Part shown: one piece after another, positions 47,560 to 59,669 of the stretch
Numbering within the stretch: position 1 is the first letter of the stretch
Layout of the letters: each line of letters opens with the position of its first letter
DNA from: Cycas panzhihuaensis
Taxonomy: Eukaryota > Cycadophyta
Assembly: GCA_023213395.1 (NCBI GenBank)
Contig: CM041465.1
Span: 162,757,741-162,821,740, forward strand
Direction of reading: 5' to 3'
DNA length: 64,000 bases
Program-made: the position numbers and the translations under genes
The notes under the pieces: generated by a model
Seen by the model: the letters and a program-made list of their open reading frames with translations, nothing else
Told to the model about the DNA's origin: nothing
Database searches by the model: none

Positions 47560-48180
47560 TAGAACAGTGACAATGCAAAGGAAGAGATAGGAGGTGGTCC
47601 TACTAATCATGGAGGCAATGGGGTAGGCCCATCAAGAGTTACAGGTGGAGAGGCAAGTCCCTCAGGAGCTACCAGAGGTGAGGCAGGTATATCTAAAGCT
47701 ACAGGAGGAGAGGTAGGTCCATCTAGAGCTACAAGAGGAGATAAGCCACCAACATAGCAGGAGACAGGAGCAGGCAGGGCCCCAGCGGCAGTGGTGGTGA
47801 TGGTGGTAGTAGCGGAGGCAGTTATAGCTACGGTGGATAGAGGAGAGGATGCGAGAGAGGTCATGACAGTACCAGAGGAAGGAGAGGTAGTACCGAAGGC
47901 TGAGGAGGGCGGTCCAACAGCTGAGGGGGATCCCATGAAGGAGGTGGTCATCTAAATCAAGGAGTTGACCATCCCAAGAGGTGGGACACTACCCTTTCCT
48001 GATGTCTTTCGACCACTAAATGCTTAGGTAGCTTGCTTTGATTTGATTTTGAGGTCTTGATATATATGTATGTGTAGACTAACATATGATATATGTAATT
48101 TGATAGGAGTAGCAGAGATGGCAAGGTTGGTAGAGGTGGTAGTCTGGGAGATGTTCCCTCAGATCTATGCAAAGAGGTAA
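47560..48180 (+). pseudogene. Low-complexity middle of the antisense gene
   Basis: The same-strand frame encodes a Gly/Ala/Glu-rich stretch with a short internal repeat of 11 to 12 residues (GPSRVTGGEAS, SGATRGEAG, SKATGGEVG, SRATRGDKP), then an Ala/Val/Glu-rich acidic part ending PFPDVFRPLNA at about 48027. The opposite frame is Ser/Pro/Thr-rich, the usual mirror of such repeats. Likely a disordered linker between the mobile-domain-like part and the coiled coil. Confidence 0.45.
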
Positions 48181-48315
48181 CCCCCTATTCAGGCTAGAGA
48201 GGAGCCTCGATCGGCAAGGGCACACACAATAACATTCACCCTATTGATCAGGGCTAGAGATATATAGGTGGCAGAGTCCTAGCCACACCAGGTAAGGGCT
48301 GGATAACTACAAGGG

Positions 48316-48582
48316 GTGCTGGACGAGATTCACATGGAGAGGGACCAGGCGGTCATAGAGAGGGATACTTTACGAGGCTGGGTCCAAGCCCTAGAGGCTC
48401 AAGGAGGAGGATTAGTAGGCGGGGATGTAGAGCATTGCATCCAGATTGCCATGCTAGAGGAGAGACTCCAAGGAGTGGAGGATAGGCTCCGAGGAGTTGA
48501 GGGGGAGAGGGATCATATCCAGATGCGATATGACCAGCTGGTGGGACAAATGGCTATGAGATCGTCATCGAGCAGGACGTAG
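48316..48582 (+). pseudogene. Coiled-coil C-terminus of the antisense gene
   Basis: An open frame of 88 residues starting MLDEIHMERDQAVIERDTLR and continuing IAMLEERLQGVEDRLRGVEG. Heptad-like spacing of Leu, Val and Ile with many Glu and Arg indicates a coiled coil. It follows the mobile-domain-like and repeat segments on the same strand, as in many mobile-domain genes that carry a C-terminal coiled coil. The exact exon or frame link is broken by stops at 48180-48310. Confidence 0.5.
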
Positions 48583-49510
48583 ACCCACATGACAACGACG
48601 ACCTAGAGGAGGCCTTGAGATAAGGGGAGCAAGGCAGGGAGCTCACAGCAGTAATGGAGGAGCCTAGGAGACATATAGTCTCCTAGGGAGAGGTCACGCC
48701 AGCCAGAAGATGATACCCCTTGAGAGCAAGGACGCCGAGAAGTAGGGTGTATGATTAGTTTTAACCAAGAAAGCATTGGACCTCTAGGGAGTCAACATAT
48801 GTTGATACATGATTATACTCCTCCCTACAAGGATTCCAACTTCCTGAGGATGATGTACTATATTGTTTTATATGATGTGATTCATTATATATATAGATGG
48901 GGGGCCATTGGCACCCCATTTTATCCATGATGATGGTGTTATAATGATTTTATGATGCTGCATTTATTGTTTATTTACTTATATATTTATGTGTATGTAG
49001 ACATGGGTGCATGCAAGGCTATACATCATGATGATTTTAGTTGATTGTTACATGGTTTTTGTTATTAGATCACTTAGGTGGCACCTACACTCCTTTTCAT
49101 GCAAGACCACATTCATAGTGGGCATACATGACCACCATGAGTGTAGGTAATAGATACGTGTGAGGCTAGGAGATGAAGGGCCATGCATGTCCATCGAAGG
49201 AGCATAGCGGATATACAAAGGAAGTGATGACGAAGAGAGAGTATGGGTACTTAAGCATGCAGTCCTAATTGGGGTGCATTTCTAGGCTTGAGAGTGATGG
49301 AAACCTACACATCCAATTAGGAGGTAAGGTTTCCCTTGGGAGGGAAACAAAAGATACCATAAGGGAACTACAAAGATAGGAAAGTCACCCTAAGCCACCA
49401 CTCCTCCTACGGTTAGGGGAATGAGGACGCACTTAGAGTGGTAGTTTAGGCTTATTTCGAAGTGAGGAGAGAGAAGTTAGCATGCCTGGCCTACTTGGGA
49501 GTAGCGATGA
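48583..49510. other. Tat-like internal spacer after pol
   Basis: No coding domain seen. It separates the antisense gene's 3' end from the integrase stop on the opposite strand, so the two genes converge here. AT-rich between 48840 and 49080. Confidence 0.5.
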
Positions 49511-50700
49511 TCACATGTAGAATTTCTTTAGGAACTTACTGTTGATGGATTTTTCAAACTTAAGACCCTCCAGAGTTGCAATCCTGTAGGCACCATTATC
49601 GAGGCTTTCAAGAACGATAAAAGGACCAACCCATTTAGGTCTAAATTTGGACAAGCAATCATGGAGATATTCCAACTTGAGGACGTGGTCCCTGGGATGT
49701 AAGGGACAAGGGTGAAGGCATTTATTGTACATTCTTCGTGCCCTAGTTTTAGAGGCGAGATTCGTTTGATATGTGATTGAGCGTTTCTCATCTAAAGCTT
49801 CAAGGTCTAGGAGATAGGCCTCACAATAAGACTCCTCATCAACAAGACCCTGAAGGAAAACTCACAAGGAAGGGATTTCAACTTCCAATGGAAAGATCGT
49901 CTCAGTTCCATATACAAGGGAAAATAGGGTCATCCCTGTAGCTGTGAAGATGGAAGTACGGTATGCCCATAGGGCAGAAGGAAGTTAAAGATGCCAATCT
50001 TTTTGAGATTAGGTGACAACTTTCTTCATGATATTTATGAGGGTTTTGTTAAAAGATTATATTTGGCCATTGGCCTGAGGGTAATAGGGAGAGGAAGTTT
50101 TGTGAGATATCTTAAATCTCTCACAAAGTTCATCCATTTCCTTATTACAAAAGGGGGTTCCATTATGTGTGACCAAGATGTCGAGAACCCCAAATCAACA
50201 AATAATATGCTAGTAGACAAAAGTAGTTATCGTCTTACCAGGAGTAGAGGATAGGGGGACCGCTTTGGCCTATTTAGTAAAGTATACTATCGTGGTCAAG
50301 ATGAACTTATGTTATGATGAGGAAGGTGGGGTTATGGCCCCAATGAGGTCTAATCCCCATTGAGAGAAAGGACATGGAGATATAACAAGATATAAGGCCT
50401 CAGAAGGCAAATGGATGATGTTGGCATGGTCTTGACACTTACGACATCGCAAGGCATAGGCATAGGTGTCTTTAAAGAGGGAAGGCCAATAATAACCCAT
50501 ACGAAGGATCCTCTAGGCCATGGATTGACCCCCAAAATGGCCCCTGCAAATGTCGTTATGACATTCACGAAGTATCTGGCCTATCTCATCGGGACTAACA
50601 TAGTGGAGGAGGATCCCATCAAAGACCTCTTGTACAATACCTCTTTCATGAGGAAGTACTGCCTAACAATAGCCCGAATGCATGACCTAACCTTGTCACT
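49511..50700 (-). pseudogene. Tat-like integrase
   Basis: The zinc module spans about 50600-50410 (CHNDICRGHFGGQ in pieces, then MGYYWPSLFKDTYAYALRCR with CRKC). The core begins SQWGLDLIGAI with the first Asp. The second motif reads VTHNGTPF, with Asp replaced by His. The third reads PYPQANGQI followed by a stop in place of the catalytic Glu. The C-terminal end, LPSALWAYRTS, LVYGTETIFPLEV and KWVGPFIVLESLDNGAYRI, matches Tat-type integrases, and the frame ends KKFYM at about 49511. Two of three catalytic residues are lost. Confidence 0.88.
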
Positions 50701-50759
50701 AGCATCAGGATGATACTGCTACTTAGTAAGGTATCACACAATATCTCCATACCATTTAC

Positions 50760-52330
50760 AATCAGTTAATGAATAGGGGGATGAGTTTTGAATAGCAAAA
50801 ATAGGCTCGTCTAGCAGGGAGTCATCAACAAGAGTATTAGAGGAGTTTGGGATGGGGGTGTCGACTAGTTGTTCGATAACCACCATCCCCTTCTTCAATT
50901 TCTTGTTAACAATTTAGAGATCAAATTCTTGAAGGAGGACGGCCCACTTGTCAGTTATACTTGTCAAGTCAAATTGGGTTAGTAAATACCTTAAGGGATT
51001 GGATTAAATGATCACTTGAGTAGTGTTTCTGATTAAGTAGTGCCTGGACTTCTTAGTGGCATGCACCAAGGCAAGGCACTCCTTCTCAATAGGCAAGTAG
51101 TTAAGTTCAGCAACAACTAGGGTATGAATGATGAAGTAGATAGGTTTCTCGATTCCTGAGTCATCCTCCTAGGCAAGCATGGCCCCTAAGGACTCATCAG
51201 TGGAGGAGGTATGAAGGATGAAAGGTCTATTAAAGAGAGGGGGTGCTAAAGTCAGGGTGGAAACTAGGGCTCTTTTGAGCTCCTCAAAGGCTTCCTTGGT
51301 CTTTAGAGACCAAATGAACGAGGCCTCTTTCTTCAATAGGTTAGTGAGAGGTTTCACGTTTATGGCGAAGTTCGGTAGGAAATGTCTAAGGAAACCTAAT
51401 CTACCTAAGAATGACTTGATTTATCATTGGGTCTTGGGAGGAGCCATGTCAAGGATGGCCTTGACTTTATTGGGATCAATTTAGATACCTTATTTTGAAA
51501 TAAGGAAGTCGAGTTTGTTAGCCATCACGGCAAACACGCATTTAAGAGGATTTAGGCTTACATGGTATTTATGACATCGGGTGAAGATGGCTCGCAAATT
51601 GCTAAGATGGTGGGCCCTTATGCATGAAAGGCCCATCATGTCATCCATGAAAACTTCAAGGGTTTTGTTGATGAGGTCATGAAAGACAAATTGCATCACC
51701 CATTGATAAGGGGCACCTATATTCTTAAGCCCAATAGGCATCACTTTGTAAGCAAATGTGCCCCAAGGAGTGGTGAAGACCATTTCATGATGGTCTTCAA
51801 GGGAGATATGGATCTAGTTTTATCCAAAGAAGTTGTCCATGAGGGACATGACTTTGAATCCAGTTGTTCCATCGATGATCTGATCGATGAAGGGAAGAGG
51901 AAAGTCATCTTTAGGAAATGTATTGTTAATATCATGAAAGTCAACGCATATCTGAATCGTCCTGTTCTTTTTAGAGACAGGAATGATATTTGAGACCCAC
52001 TTGGGGTAGTCGATGGAAGTGATTAACCCCACATCTAGGAGTTTCTCAACTTCCATCTTCATAGCAGTTGAAACATTTGGGTGAACATGGTATTATTTTT
52101 GTCGCATTGGGCAAGCACCCAGAATGGTAGTGAGGTTGTGGGTGACAATAGAAGGGTCTATCCCCTTCATGTCAGAGTAGTCCCACATGAAAACATCACA
52201 AAATTCTTAGAAAAGAATGGTGTATTCCTTCATTTCGTCAGGGGAACGTTTCACTCCCACCTTGATGACCTTACCAAGAATAAGGACAATGTCCTTAGTT
52301 GCCCCCATGTATATGGCATCCCCTTCCTCG
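50760..52330 (-). pseudogene. Tat-like reverse transcriptase and RNase H
   Basis: The pre-RT stretch MKGIDPSIVTHNL (about 52170) is typical of Tat pol. RT motifs are EVEKLLDVGLITSIDYPKWV, QICVDFHDINNTFPKDDFPL, VFTTPWGTFAYKVMPIGLKN, and the catalytic EVFMDDMMG with both Asp (about 51635-51655), then SLNPLKCVFAV. RNase H follows from 51357 (FIWSLKTKEAFEELKRAL, ESLGAMLA) through LNYLPIEKECLALVHATKKS to DKWAVLLQEFDL near 50930. Two to four stops per domain. There is no room for a second RNase H between this point and integrase. Confidence 0.92.
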
Positions 52331-53019
52331 AAGTGAAGGGGGGCTCGATTAATAGGAGAGAGTGAAGAAGAAGAAGATGGACTTGGGTCAGCTAAGGGTG
52401 ACCCAATGGCTAAGACCTTCTAGCGACCAAGTTTATGGTGACCAGGAGGGAGATTGGATGTAGAGCCCACTAAGTGCTCAAGTAAGGCCTCGTCATCCTC
52501 AAAGTAATCTATCCCATGGATAATCACACTTCGAGAAGATGAGGGGTGAGGAGCAGAAGGAGCAGTGAGACCGTAGTGGTCAACCCACCACTCAATGTAG
52601 TCAAGGGACTCTTCAAAAGAGTCAAAAGGTGACCTCTTGTGATAGGTGACAAGAGGTTCCCTTACCTCATCACTGGTGGAGGGAGATGAAGTGGAAGATG
52701 AGGTGATATGGGAGATCACATGAGAGGCAGGAGCAATGACATACAACTCAGGAGGAGGACTAGGTTCCTCAATGGAAGAGGTTCCAAGTCAGGGCCTAAA
52801 ACAAAGCGAGTGTTCCCTACTTATGTTTAGGAGTGATATGGGATGAGGGAGGTCCTCATCCTCATCGTCGGACTCATTGTCACTAAGCACAGTGAGATAC
52901 CCATAACTCCCTACACCAATAAGGGTGAAACAAATAAGGTTTAAGGAAGAAGAGGAAGGGCCTTCTTCTAGACAAGGTAAACCAGGAATGTCGATAAAAC
53001 AAGCAGAAGCATGGGCAGA

Positions 53020-53660
53020 TGGGGTCTTATCACCCTTCACCTAGTCGCAAACCTCCTAACAAAGTTGATGGGGTTGTTTGGTGGGAGGAGGCTCCCAGGG
53101 AACAACCTTCATTTGCCTCTCATGGATGAATTGAAGTTACCCCCAATGGGATGAGTATACAGCTCCTATTTGGTTGAGCCATGGACACCCCAATAAGAGG
53201 TTGTAGTCCACATCTACATCGAGGATTATGATATTGGCAAGGATAGTTTTATCCTTGAGAGTAAGGGGAATAGACACCGATCCCAAGGGCATCTTTTTGC
53301 TACCATCGTAGCCTTGCTAATGCCATGGGACTAGTTTAAGGGCCAATATGCAAAGCTATTGCATAATGTGCAAGGGCATAGCATTGATAGAGGAACCATT
53401 ATCTATAATGATCCTTTGAAGGGTGCATTCAAGTGTGTCTATGGTTATGGTAAAGGGGTGGTGCCATTAATGTTTCCTTTTACTAGGTGGAGGGAGATCT
53501 TTAGGATTGAATGAGGTTACGGGCTCGCGACTTGGGGCAATACCCAAGGCGTAAATAGACACATCAACTAAACCCAAGGTCTCTAAGAGGAAAGTGTGTT
53601 GCTTAGGATAGCTTCTCAAGACATCCATTATGGACATCCCTGTGACCACGGTGTGAAGTT
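53020..53660 (-). pseudogene. Tat-like aspartic protease
   Basis: The active site reads IIIDNGSSINAMP (about 53378-53405), with DNG in place of DSG or DGG. The flap and C-terminal motif DVDVDYNLLLGCPWLNQIGA (about 53150-53215) is the Tat-type signature usually written YNLLLGRPWI. The frame upstream (53649-53467) contains SIMDVLRSYPKQHTFLLETL. The region 52420-53040 between protease and RT is an acidic Ser/Pro-rich linker. Confidence 0.82.
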
Positions 53661-54019
53661 CATCAATGATGAAGAAGAGCTTCCCCTTCGTAGTAGGTTG
53701 GGGAAGTACCCTTCAGAAATCGTAATAATCGGGGTGCATGAGAATGGTCTTGGAAAGTGGAGGGATCTTCGGAGGAGGGATCTCCAGAGGGAGGTCAAGA
53801 TGAGGAGCAGAAGAAGAAGAACTTTTTACTTCTTTGGTTGCTTGGGACTGGGTCAAGGCATATAAGGATGTGGTCTTAAGCATTTGAATAACCCTCTTTC
53901 CCTTATTTTGGGATTGAGAGGGAAGGAGTTTGGAAATTGGGAGAACTAGAAGAGGAGGAGGAGTTCCTTACACCCTTCTCTTTAGCTTACACAGGTGAGG
54001 GTTAGGAGATCTTCCTTTG

Positions 54020-55410
54020 TTTTGGTTTCCTTTTTGTTGGGTGTTATGATTGCATTCCTCGTGTTTGGGGAAAGGATTCTTGTAGACGGGTTGGTCTAGA
54101 TTGGGTCTAGACGCCCGTTTGGGGAAAGAGTCGCGTTGTGGGGTGGCCTTAGGATGTTGGGCCCTACATTGTGAGTCCTCGTGAAAGAATTTTCCATGAA
54201 CAAAACACCACTTCTTCTCTAAAGAAGAGTTTGTCTTCCTTGTTTGAGAAGGTTAGGTATTACCACCCTTAGGAGGAAGAGCTTGAGAAGCTTGATGGAC
54301 AGGTTTGTGGGAAGTGGGTGATGAAGGGGCTTGGAGTTTAATCTCCTTCATGATATGTTCAAAAGAACGTATGGCAGAAGTTAGGGGGTCCAAGGTCTTC
54401 TCTGTTGGATGAGATGAAGACCTAGGAGGTTATTGGATTTTGGTATTGCAAGGTGGAGGAGGTGCCTCACGTCGTTATGAGGACCTAAGAGGCTTCTTAA
54501 GTTCCGCTTGGATCTCAATGGCCTCAAGAGCTAAGTACTTGGCTATGGTAGAGTCACATGTTGTCATCCCCATCTTGAGGACTTCAACATGGACTTCAAG
54601 GCAAAGGGCATTGACAAAAGGATATCTCTTTAACTCCTTAGGCAAGGTTACCTTCATGGAGTGGAGAAGATCATGGAAACGTCTCATAAAGTCATGATTC
54701 ATCTCATTGTGACCTTGGTTAAGAGATAAGAGAGCCTTCATTCTACTCTCGAAGGGATGAGCTACATCAAAATAATTGACAAATTCGTCAACGAGTTGCT
54801 AGAATGATTGGATAGAGTGTGCAAGAAGGTGATAGAACTATTTAAGGGTATCACCTTGGAGAGAACATAGAAAAAGTTTCATTAGAATATGGTCGTACAC
54901 CCAATAATCAATGTATACCATGGAAAAACTTCTAACACGCTCCATTGGGTCTTGTAAAGAAGTTCCATCAAACTTGGGCACTTCAGGAGGGTGAGGTGGT
55001 AAGTTGGTTCTTAGCGCCTCAACGAACAAAGGAGTTGATCTATAATCCATAAAGGGATGTGCCCTTGATCGGACCATAGGATCAATGAAAGATGGAGGAG
55101 GAGGTGGGCAAGGTTACATGAATCCTCCTTGGGAGACTTGGTTCAGAAGAGGATATGCATTTCCTTCCATTTGATGGGAGGGAACAAATCCTGCATTCAA
55201 AGGGATTGGAAGAGAAGCGGATGGATACGAGGGATCCATCCCCCCTTGAGGATATGCCCCTTATTGAAAGGGGACTTCAAAGGAGGCACCTTGGGAGGGG
55301 GCTTGCCCTCCTTGTAAAGGCTCCATATAAGAAAAAGTATAAGAGGATGGGATAGAAGGGTGTGGAACCAGATTTTGCCCATATGGGCCACCGGTAGGTG
55401 GTACGATGCC
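54020..55410 (-). pseudogene. Tat-like gag
   Basis: The capsid core runs from about 55077: PPEVPKFDGTSLQDPMERVR, ILMKLFLCSLQGDTLK, then after two stops QLVDEFVNYFDVAHPFESRM, GHNEMNHDFMRRFHDL and KYLALEAIEIQAELKKPL. The zinc knuckle is CFVHGKFFHEDSQC (54168-54209), the CX2HX4HX4C form of Tat gag proteins. The N-terminal leader (55400-55080) is Pro/Tyr/Gly-rich with GPYGQNLVPH. Confidence 0.87.
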
Positions 55411-56405
55411 ATACAGATGCAAAGGATTCACTCCATAAACAGGAAGGGGATTCCATTTACCGTGCCCCCATGGTTGGAAAGTATACCTCAGGGGAAGTAA
55501 AGGGAAGGATCCTTAGGTTGAGCTTGGGTATGCATGGGGATTGGTCCCATGCGGTTAGAAGTAGGGGCATATGTGGGTCCCCTAGATCTAATAGGAGACA
55601 GATAGACTATAGTTAGTTAAGGCATAGTCGTTTAGCTAGAGGGAGGCATACTCAACCTAAGTTAGGAAGAGGGTATGCTTTGGGTGGTCCCTAAGGAACA
55701 TGAGCCACAAGAAGAAGAAGACACAATGAGGGATGCCCTCGTTGTGGGTAAGGGAGTTGTACGAGATAGATGAGGGAGTGTAGATGTGGAGGAAGGAAGT
55801 GTTATACTTCGCAAGATGCTATCCAACCACTTAGGATGTGATTGGAGGCTAACGGCTTGGAAGCATTGGTTAAGTGCTTCTACCATGTCTGCAGGAGGGG
55901 TATCCACCTGATCATATGAGGTTGATGAGTCCTCATATGAGGCAAACCCCATGGGGCAATCCTCATGAGGATCGCCACCAGGGTGATGATACTAGAAGGG
56001 ATAAGATGCTTCCACTTCATGAGTGGAGAGGTGGAGGACTTCCGGGTGCTCTTAGTCACCTGGGTAGAAGATAGGGTCCTTACCCTCTTGGGTGGGCCCT
56101 TGGAAAGAAGTGGATGGTTGGTGGGATTCAAAGACATAGGCATGATATGCCTAATCTGAAGGAAATCCTTCCATGGTCGATTCAAAATCCAAAGATGGAA
56201 GGGGATAGTAAGGAGAGTCTTCTAATGAAGGAGGAAGGACTCGTAAATGATGAGAAAACTATCACATATGAGTCTCTCTTAAAGGTTGGAAGAAAAAGAA
56301 ATGGTAAGATGACAAGCGTTGGGGGCTACCTAATGAATCGATGAGAGCTACTGAGAGGAATGTAACACCAATAGTTCAGGGAGGAGGATAGATCCCCTTA
56401 CTAGT
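55411..56405 (-). other. Tat-like gag leader region
   Basis: Pro/Ser/Thr-rich minus-strand frames (for example 55952-55662, MGFASYEDSSTSYDQVDTPP) continue towards the primer-binding site with stops and shifts. The true gag start cannot be placed; a start near 56185 (MNRPWKDFLQ) is one candidate. Confidence 0.5.
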
Positions 56406-56427
56406 GGATCCCCACTATGGTCGCCAG
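56406..56427 (-). other. Tat-type primer-binding site
   Basis: The minus strand reads CTGGCGACCATAGTGGGGATCC right at the LTR end. The TGGCGACxxxxxTGGGGA form is typical of Tat-lineage elements and differs from the Met site used by every other element here. Confidence 0.8.
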
Positions 56428-59400
56428 TGGAATCGCACCTCTAGGGGATAACTAAATTTGGGAGAGATTGGGCCAATACAACTAACAACTTTGTGGCCAA
56501 GGATCTATAAGAGCAACGAAGAGAGATCACCTACAAAGGGCATCCATGTGCTAGAATATAGGTTTAAGGACCCGCAAATGGTAGACAAACTCCTTTTCAA
56601 GTAACACCTCCTCGATTCAAAGTTGGGGGAAAAAGAGGGATCTCCTCGGTTGGCTGAGTAACCTCTAAAAGGGCCCTCTCATCCTAGATGGTTAAGGAAA
56701 GGAGGCAAATATGATGGTGCATCTCTTCTTAGGAAGAGAGAAATGAGTGGGACAAGCCCTAACAGAAAAGAGAAAAGACTCGCATACAAACCTGGAGTGG
56801 CTAGAAGAATGACTAGATGAAGAAGAAATTGGGTTGATGGACTAACTTTGAGCTAAAAGGCGAAGCCAAACGAGGCTTTGCTAATGGAAAAGAAAGATGA
56901 CCTTGAGAGGAGGCACTCCCAAGGCACCACGCCTAAAACAAGGTTAGGTATAGGAGGCAAACAAAGTAAATTATCCCTACATTTATTTTCGTTATGTAGT
57001 AAGGTAATGTAGGAGTGTGAGTTATCGTTGTTTGTGTTTGTTTCTTATAAATAAGAGAAATGAACTCCTAGGCACTAACCTCCCTCTCTTTATCCTTTGT
57101 AAACTAGAGAAGAAGAAGGGCAAGCAAACTGCTAAAGAAAAAGAATGCGAGTATGAAATGCAAACCTACCCAATGATATGCAAGGAAAAAACAAAGTGCC
57201 AATGGATGGATGTATGACCCACCTTGCCCAAATCCTAGTGGAAATGAGGGTTTAGGCAAGAAAGAAAAACAAGTAAGTGTGTAACTAGAGGGAGTGACAC
57301 CTATTAGTGTGAGTTAGCTAATTCCCACTATGCAATCTAAATGAGGCAAGTAATAACAACCAATAGAATGCAAGTAATACAATCCTTTCATCTCTCTCTC
57401 TCTCCCCCTCGTTTAAGAGCAAGAGGAAAGAAGGACGAAAATAGGAGGGACAAAGTAGGATAAATGTACCGGGAAAGTAGACGGTTGATGTAGCATCTTT
57501 CTCACTTCTTTCATAGTCTGATCTTTTCTCCTTAGCGCACCTTGCCGTGGATGGCGTGATGAAAGGAGCACTGGCGAAAGGGGGGGATTCCTTACCTTCC
57601 ACAAAACTCAAATAAAAAGAGACTGAAAAGGAAGGAAATGCCTCTATAGAATTTTTAAATCTTAATAATAATAACAAAAAAAAGGAAGGCGTACCTACAA
57701 CAGAGGTCTTTGTTCCCTCCAAAGCATGTGGAACCTACACAACACAAAGTTTGCCCTTTTCTAAGGGGCACTAAATGCATGTAGGGAGCAGATGTATACA
57801 AGAACATGTATATGTATGTATATATTCCTTTTCAAAGGAAAATGAGTGAGAGATAATAGACTCAACAAATATCTACTAAATAGTAAAACATACAACGTTA
57901 GTATTGTTTACACCTTGTATGCAAAACGAACAAGTAATATGGGAAAGAGGGGGTGAAAGGGAAGGAAAAAAATAGGTAGCCTTAGAATGGCTAACCCTCC
58001 CAACTAAATAGTCCACACGTCCCGAAATGCTCAATCCAATGATTAAGAGGGCCAATATTGCTCACTAGTAGGTGGAAAGTAGGTTTTTACAAATAGAAAA
58101 AAGTAGCAAGAAAATTATAAAAAACTGCAAAAGTTACAGAAGTTGCAAAGTGCAACTTTTGCAAGACTTGGCAAGAACAAGCCCTAAAGATAAAAAGGAA
58201 CAAACTAGGGCTGGAAACTAGGTTATATGTGATCCTTAGTGGCTAGTTACAAGCGTATCAAGGGGCTGCCTATGCTGCAATTAGCAAAAATCTCCACTCT
58301 AACAATTTTTTGGGTAAGTAAGGAAGGTATAGAGGAGGAAAAGGGAAGGAGAGAAGGGGGCTTCCCTTAAGGAGAAGGCGTGTGGGTGTGGAACCCTGCC
58401 TAAAACTCCTTTCACTCTCATGTGAACCTCTTTTCCTACTACCTCCTTGAAAAAACCCTAAACACTTAGGAAGGAAGCGGACAAGCAAATAAGAAAGACG
58501 GTTTACCTCCCAATACAAAAGAAGAGAAGGAAAACTCCACACATGTAAGCATGAAAGAGACTAGTAAAAGAGGACCTATGCTATAGAAGGAAAAGAAATG
58601 AAGATAAATTTGGAGGTACCTGGTAAGGGTAGATCTACCAGGCAGACCGGATAAGAAAGAGAGTTCCTTTAGGGGGTTGCTAGGAAACCCCTGCAATACA
58701 GTAGAAGAGGAATATAACCTATGAAAAAGGTGAAGCTCAAGGCTTGGTAAGACATTTGGAGCATGGTTCTACCTCAGCCAGCACTACTATAGACCTACAA
58801 TCTACATTTCCTATGCTGTAGGAGCTGGTAGTTGGAAGGTGGAGTAAGTACAATAGAGTTGAAACCTATATCAGAAACTTGTTGAGAGGAGAAGAGAGAA
58901 AGAGAGTTAGAAGAAGGCCAAATGAGGTGAATTTTAGGTTTTTAAACCCAACCTGAGCCCAACAAGTAATTAGGGTTTTCCCTAGATAGGAAATAGTTCA
59001 TTGCGACGTGGCAATTTCATATTTAATGTGAAATTAGTCATGGACAAAATAAAAAAAGACTTATGGACAGTCACACCATGACAAACTTCATGGTACCATG
59101 AAGTTTGCAGTGGTACTGCAGAGTTAATAGTGGTGTAGCCAAACTAAGGCAAAAAGAAAGAGGAGGAGCTTAGACGCTTCCAAAAAGGGGGGTCTTAGAC
59201 CCCAAGAGAGCACGATGTTGTGCTAAGGTGGTAAGAAGGGGCCATGGGACCTAGGAGGACCATAGTACGGGGTAAACAGTAGTCAAGGACTCCAAAAAAG
59301 GAGACAAATGGCTCATGAGGGTGACAACCAGACCTAAACAGGGTGTTAGAGGTTGTGTCATGCCAAGAAGCAATGTGAAATAGGCTATAGGAGCCAAAAG

Positions 59401-59664
59401 TGCTTGGGTATGTCATGGAGACATGGTGGAGGGTCGTGGAGTGCCATGGGATATGTATCCCAAGTTATCATAGGCTAAAAGTATTAAAATGTAACTATGA
59501 ACAGGCAAGCAATGCATAGTAATTATATAGTTAATCAATTGGGATGTAATGTGCATGATGAGCATCAATCAACCATCTCTGAAACTGACGAAAGGGAAGA
59601 TAGAAGCATACCTGAACTTATGTGAGTCAAGTCACCCATGTCCATTCCTGGTTGTTGGGAAACA
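56428..59664 (-). repeat. Tat-like element 5' LTR, uninterrupted
   Basis: About 3.24 kb, reading TGTTTCCCAACAACC...GCGATTCCA on the minus strand. It aligns with 28315-31506 plus 39170-39186 over its full length, with many substitutions. The 5' LTR carries a roughly 90-base insertion near its start (59555-59640) that the 3' copy lacks. A CT run lies at 57392-57413. Confidence 0.9.
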
Positions 59665-59669
59665 TGGCC

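Larger units (their letters stand above)
28315..59664 (-). mobile_element. Giant Tat-like Ty3/Gypsy element, nested host of two Copias
   Basis: Minus-strand element with two LTRs of about 3.2 kb: 5' LTR 59664-56428; 3' LTR 39186-28315, interrupted by Copia A. The internal part runs from the primer site at 56426 to the polypurine tract at 39187 and is interrupted by Copia B. Without the insertions it is about 18 kb. Tat-lineage signs are the TGGCGACC primer site, a CX2HX4HX4C gag knuckle, the YNLLLG protease motif, and RT wording such as KDDFPLPFID and CVFAV. Extra cargo: an antisense plant-mobile-domain-like gene and a second RNase H. Ends are TAG...ACA-like on the plus strand. Flanks are GGACC (28310-28314) and TGGCC (59665-59669); with other boundaries a perfect CCTAG/CCTAG pair (28313-28317, 59668-59672) is possible. 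Confidence 0.88.

Noticed and set aside
47607-47951. Minus-strand Ser/Pro/Thr-rich frame with repeated units, resembling a cell-wall or mucin-like protein
   Set aside because: It is the reverse frame of the Gly/Arg/Glu repeat in the antisense gene, which has better context on the plus strand.
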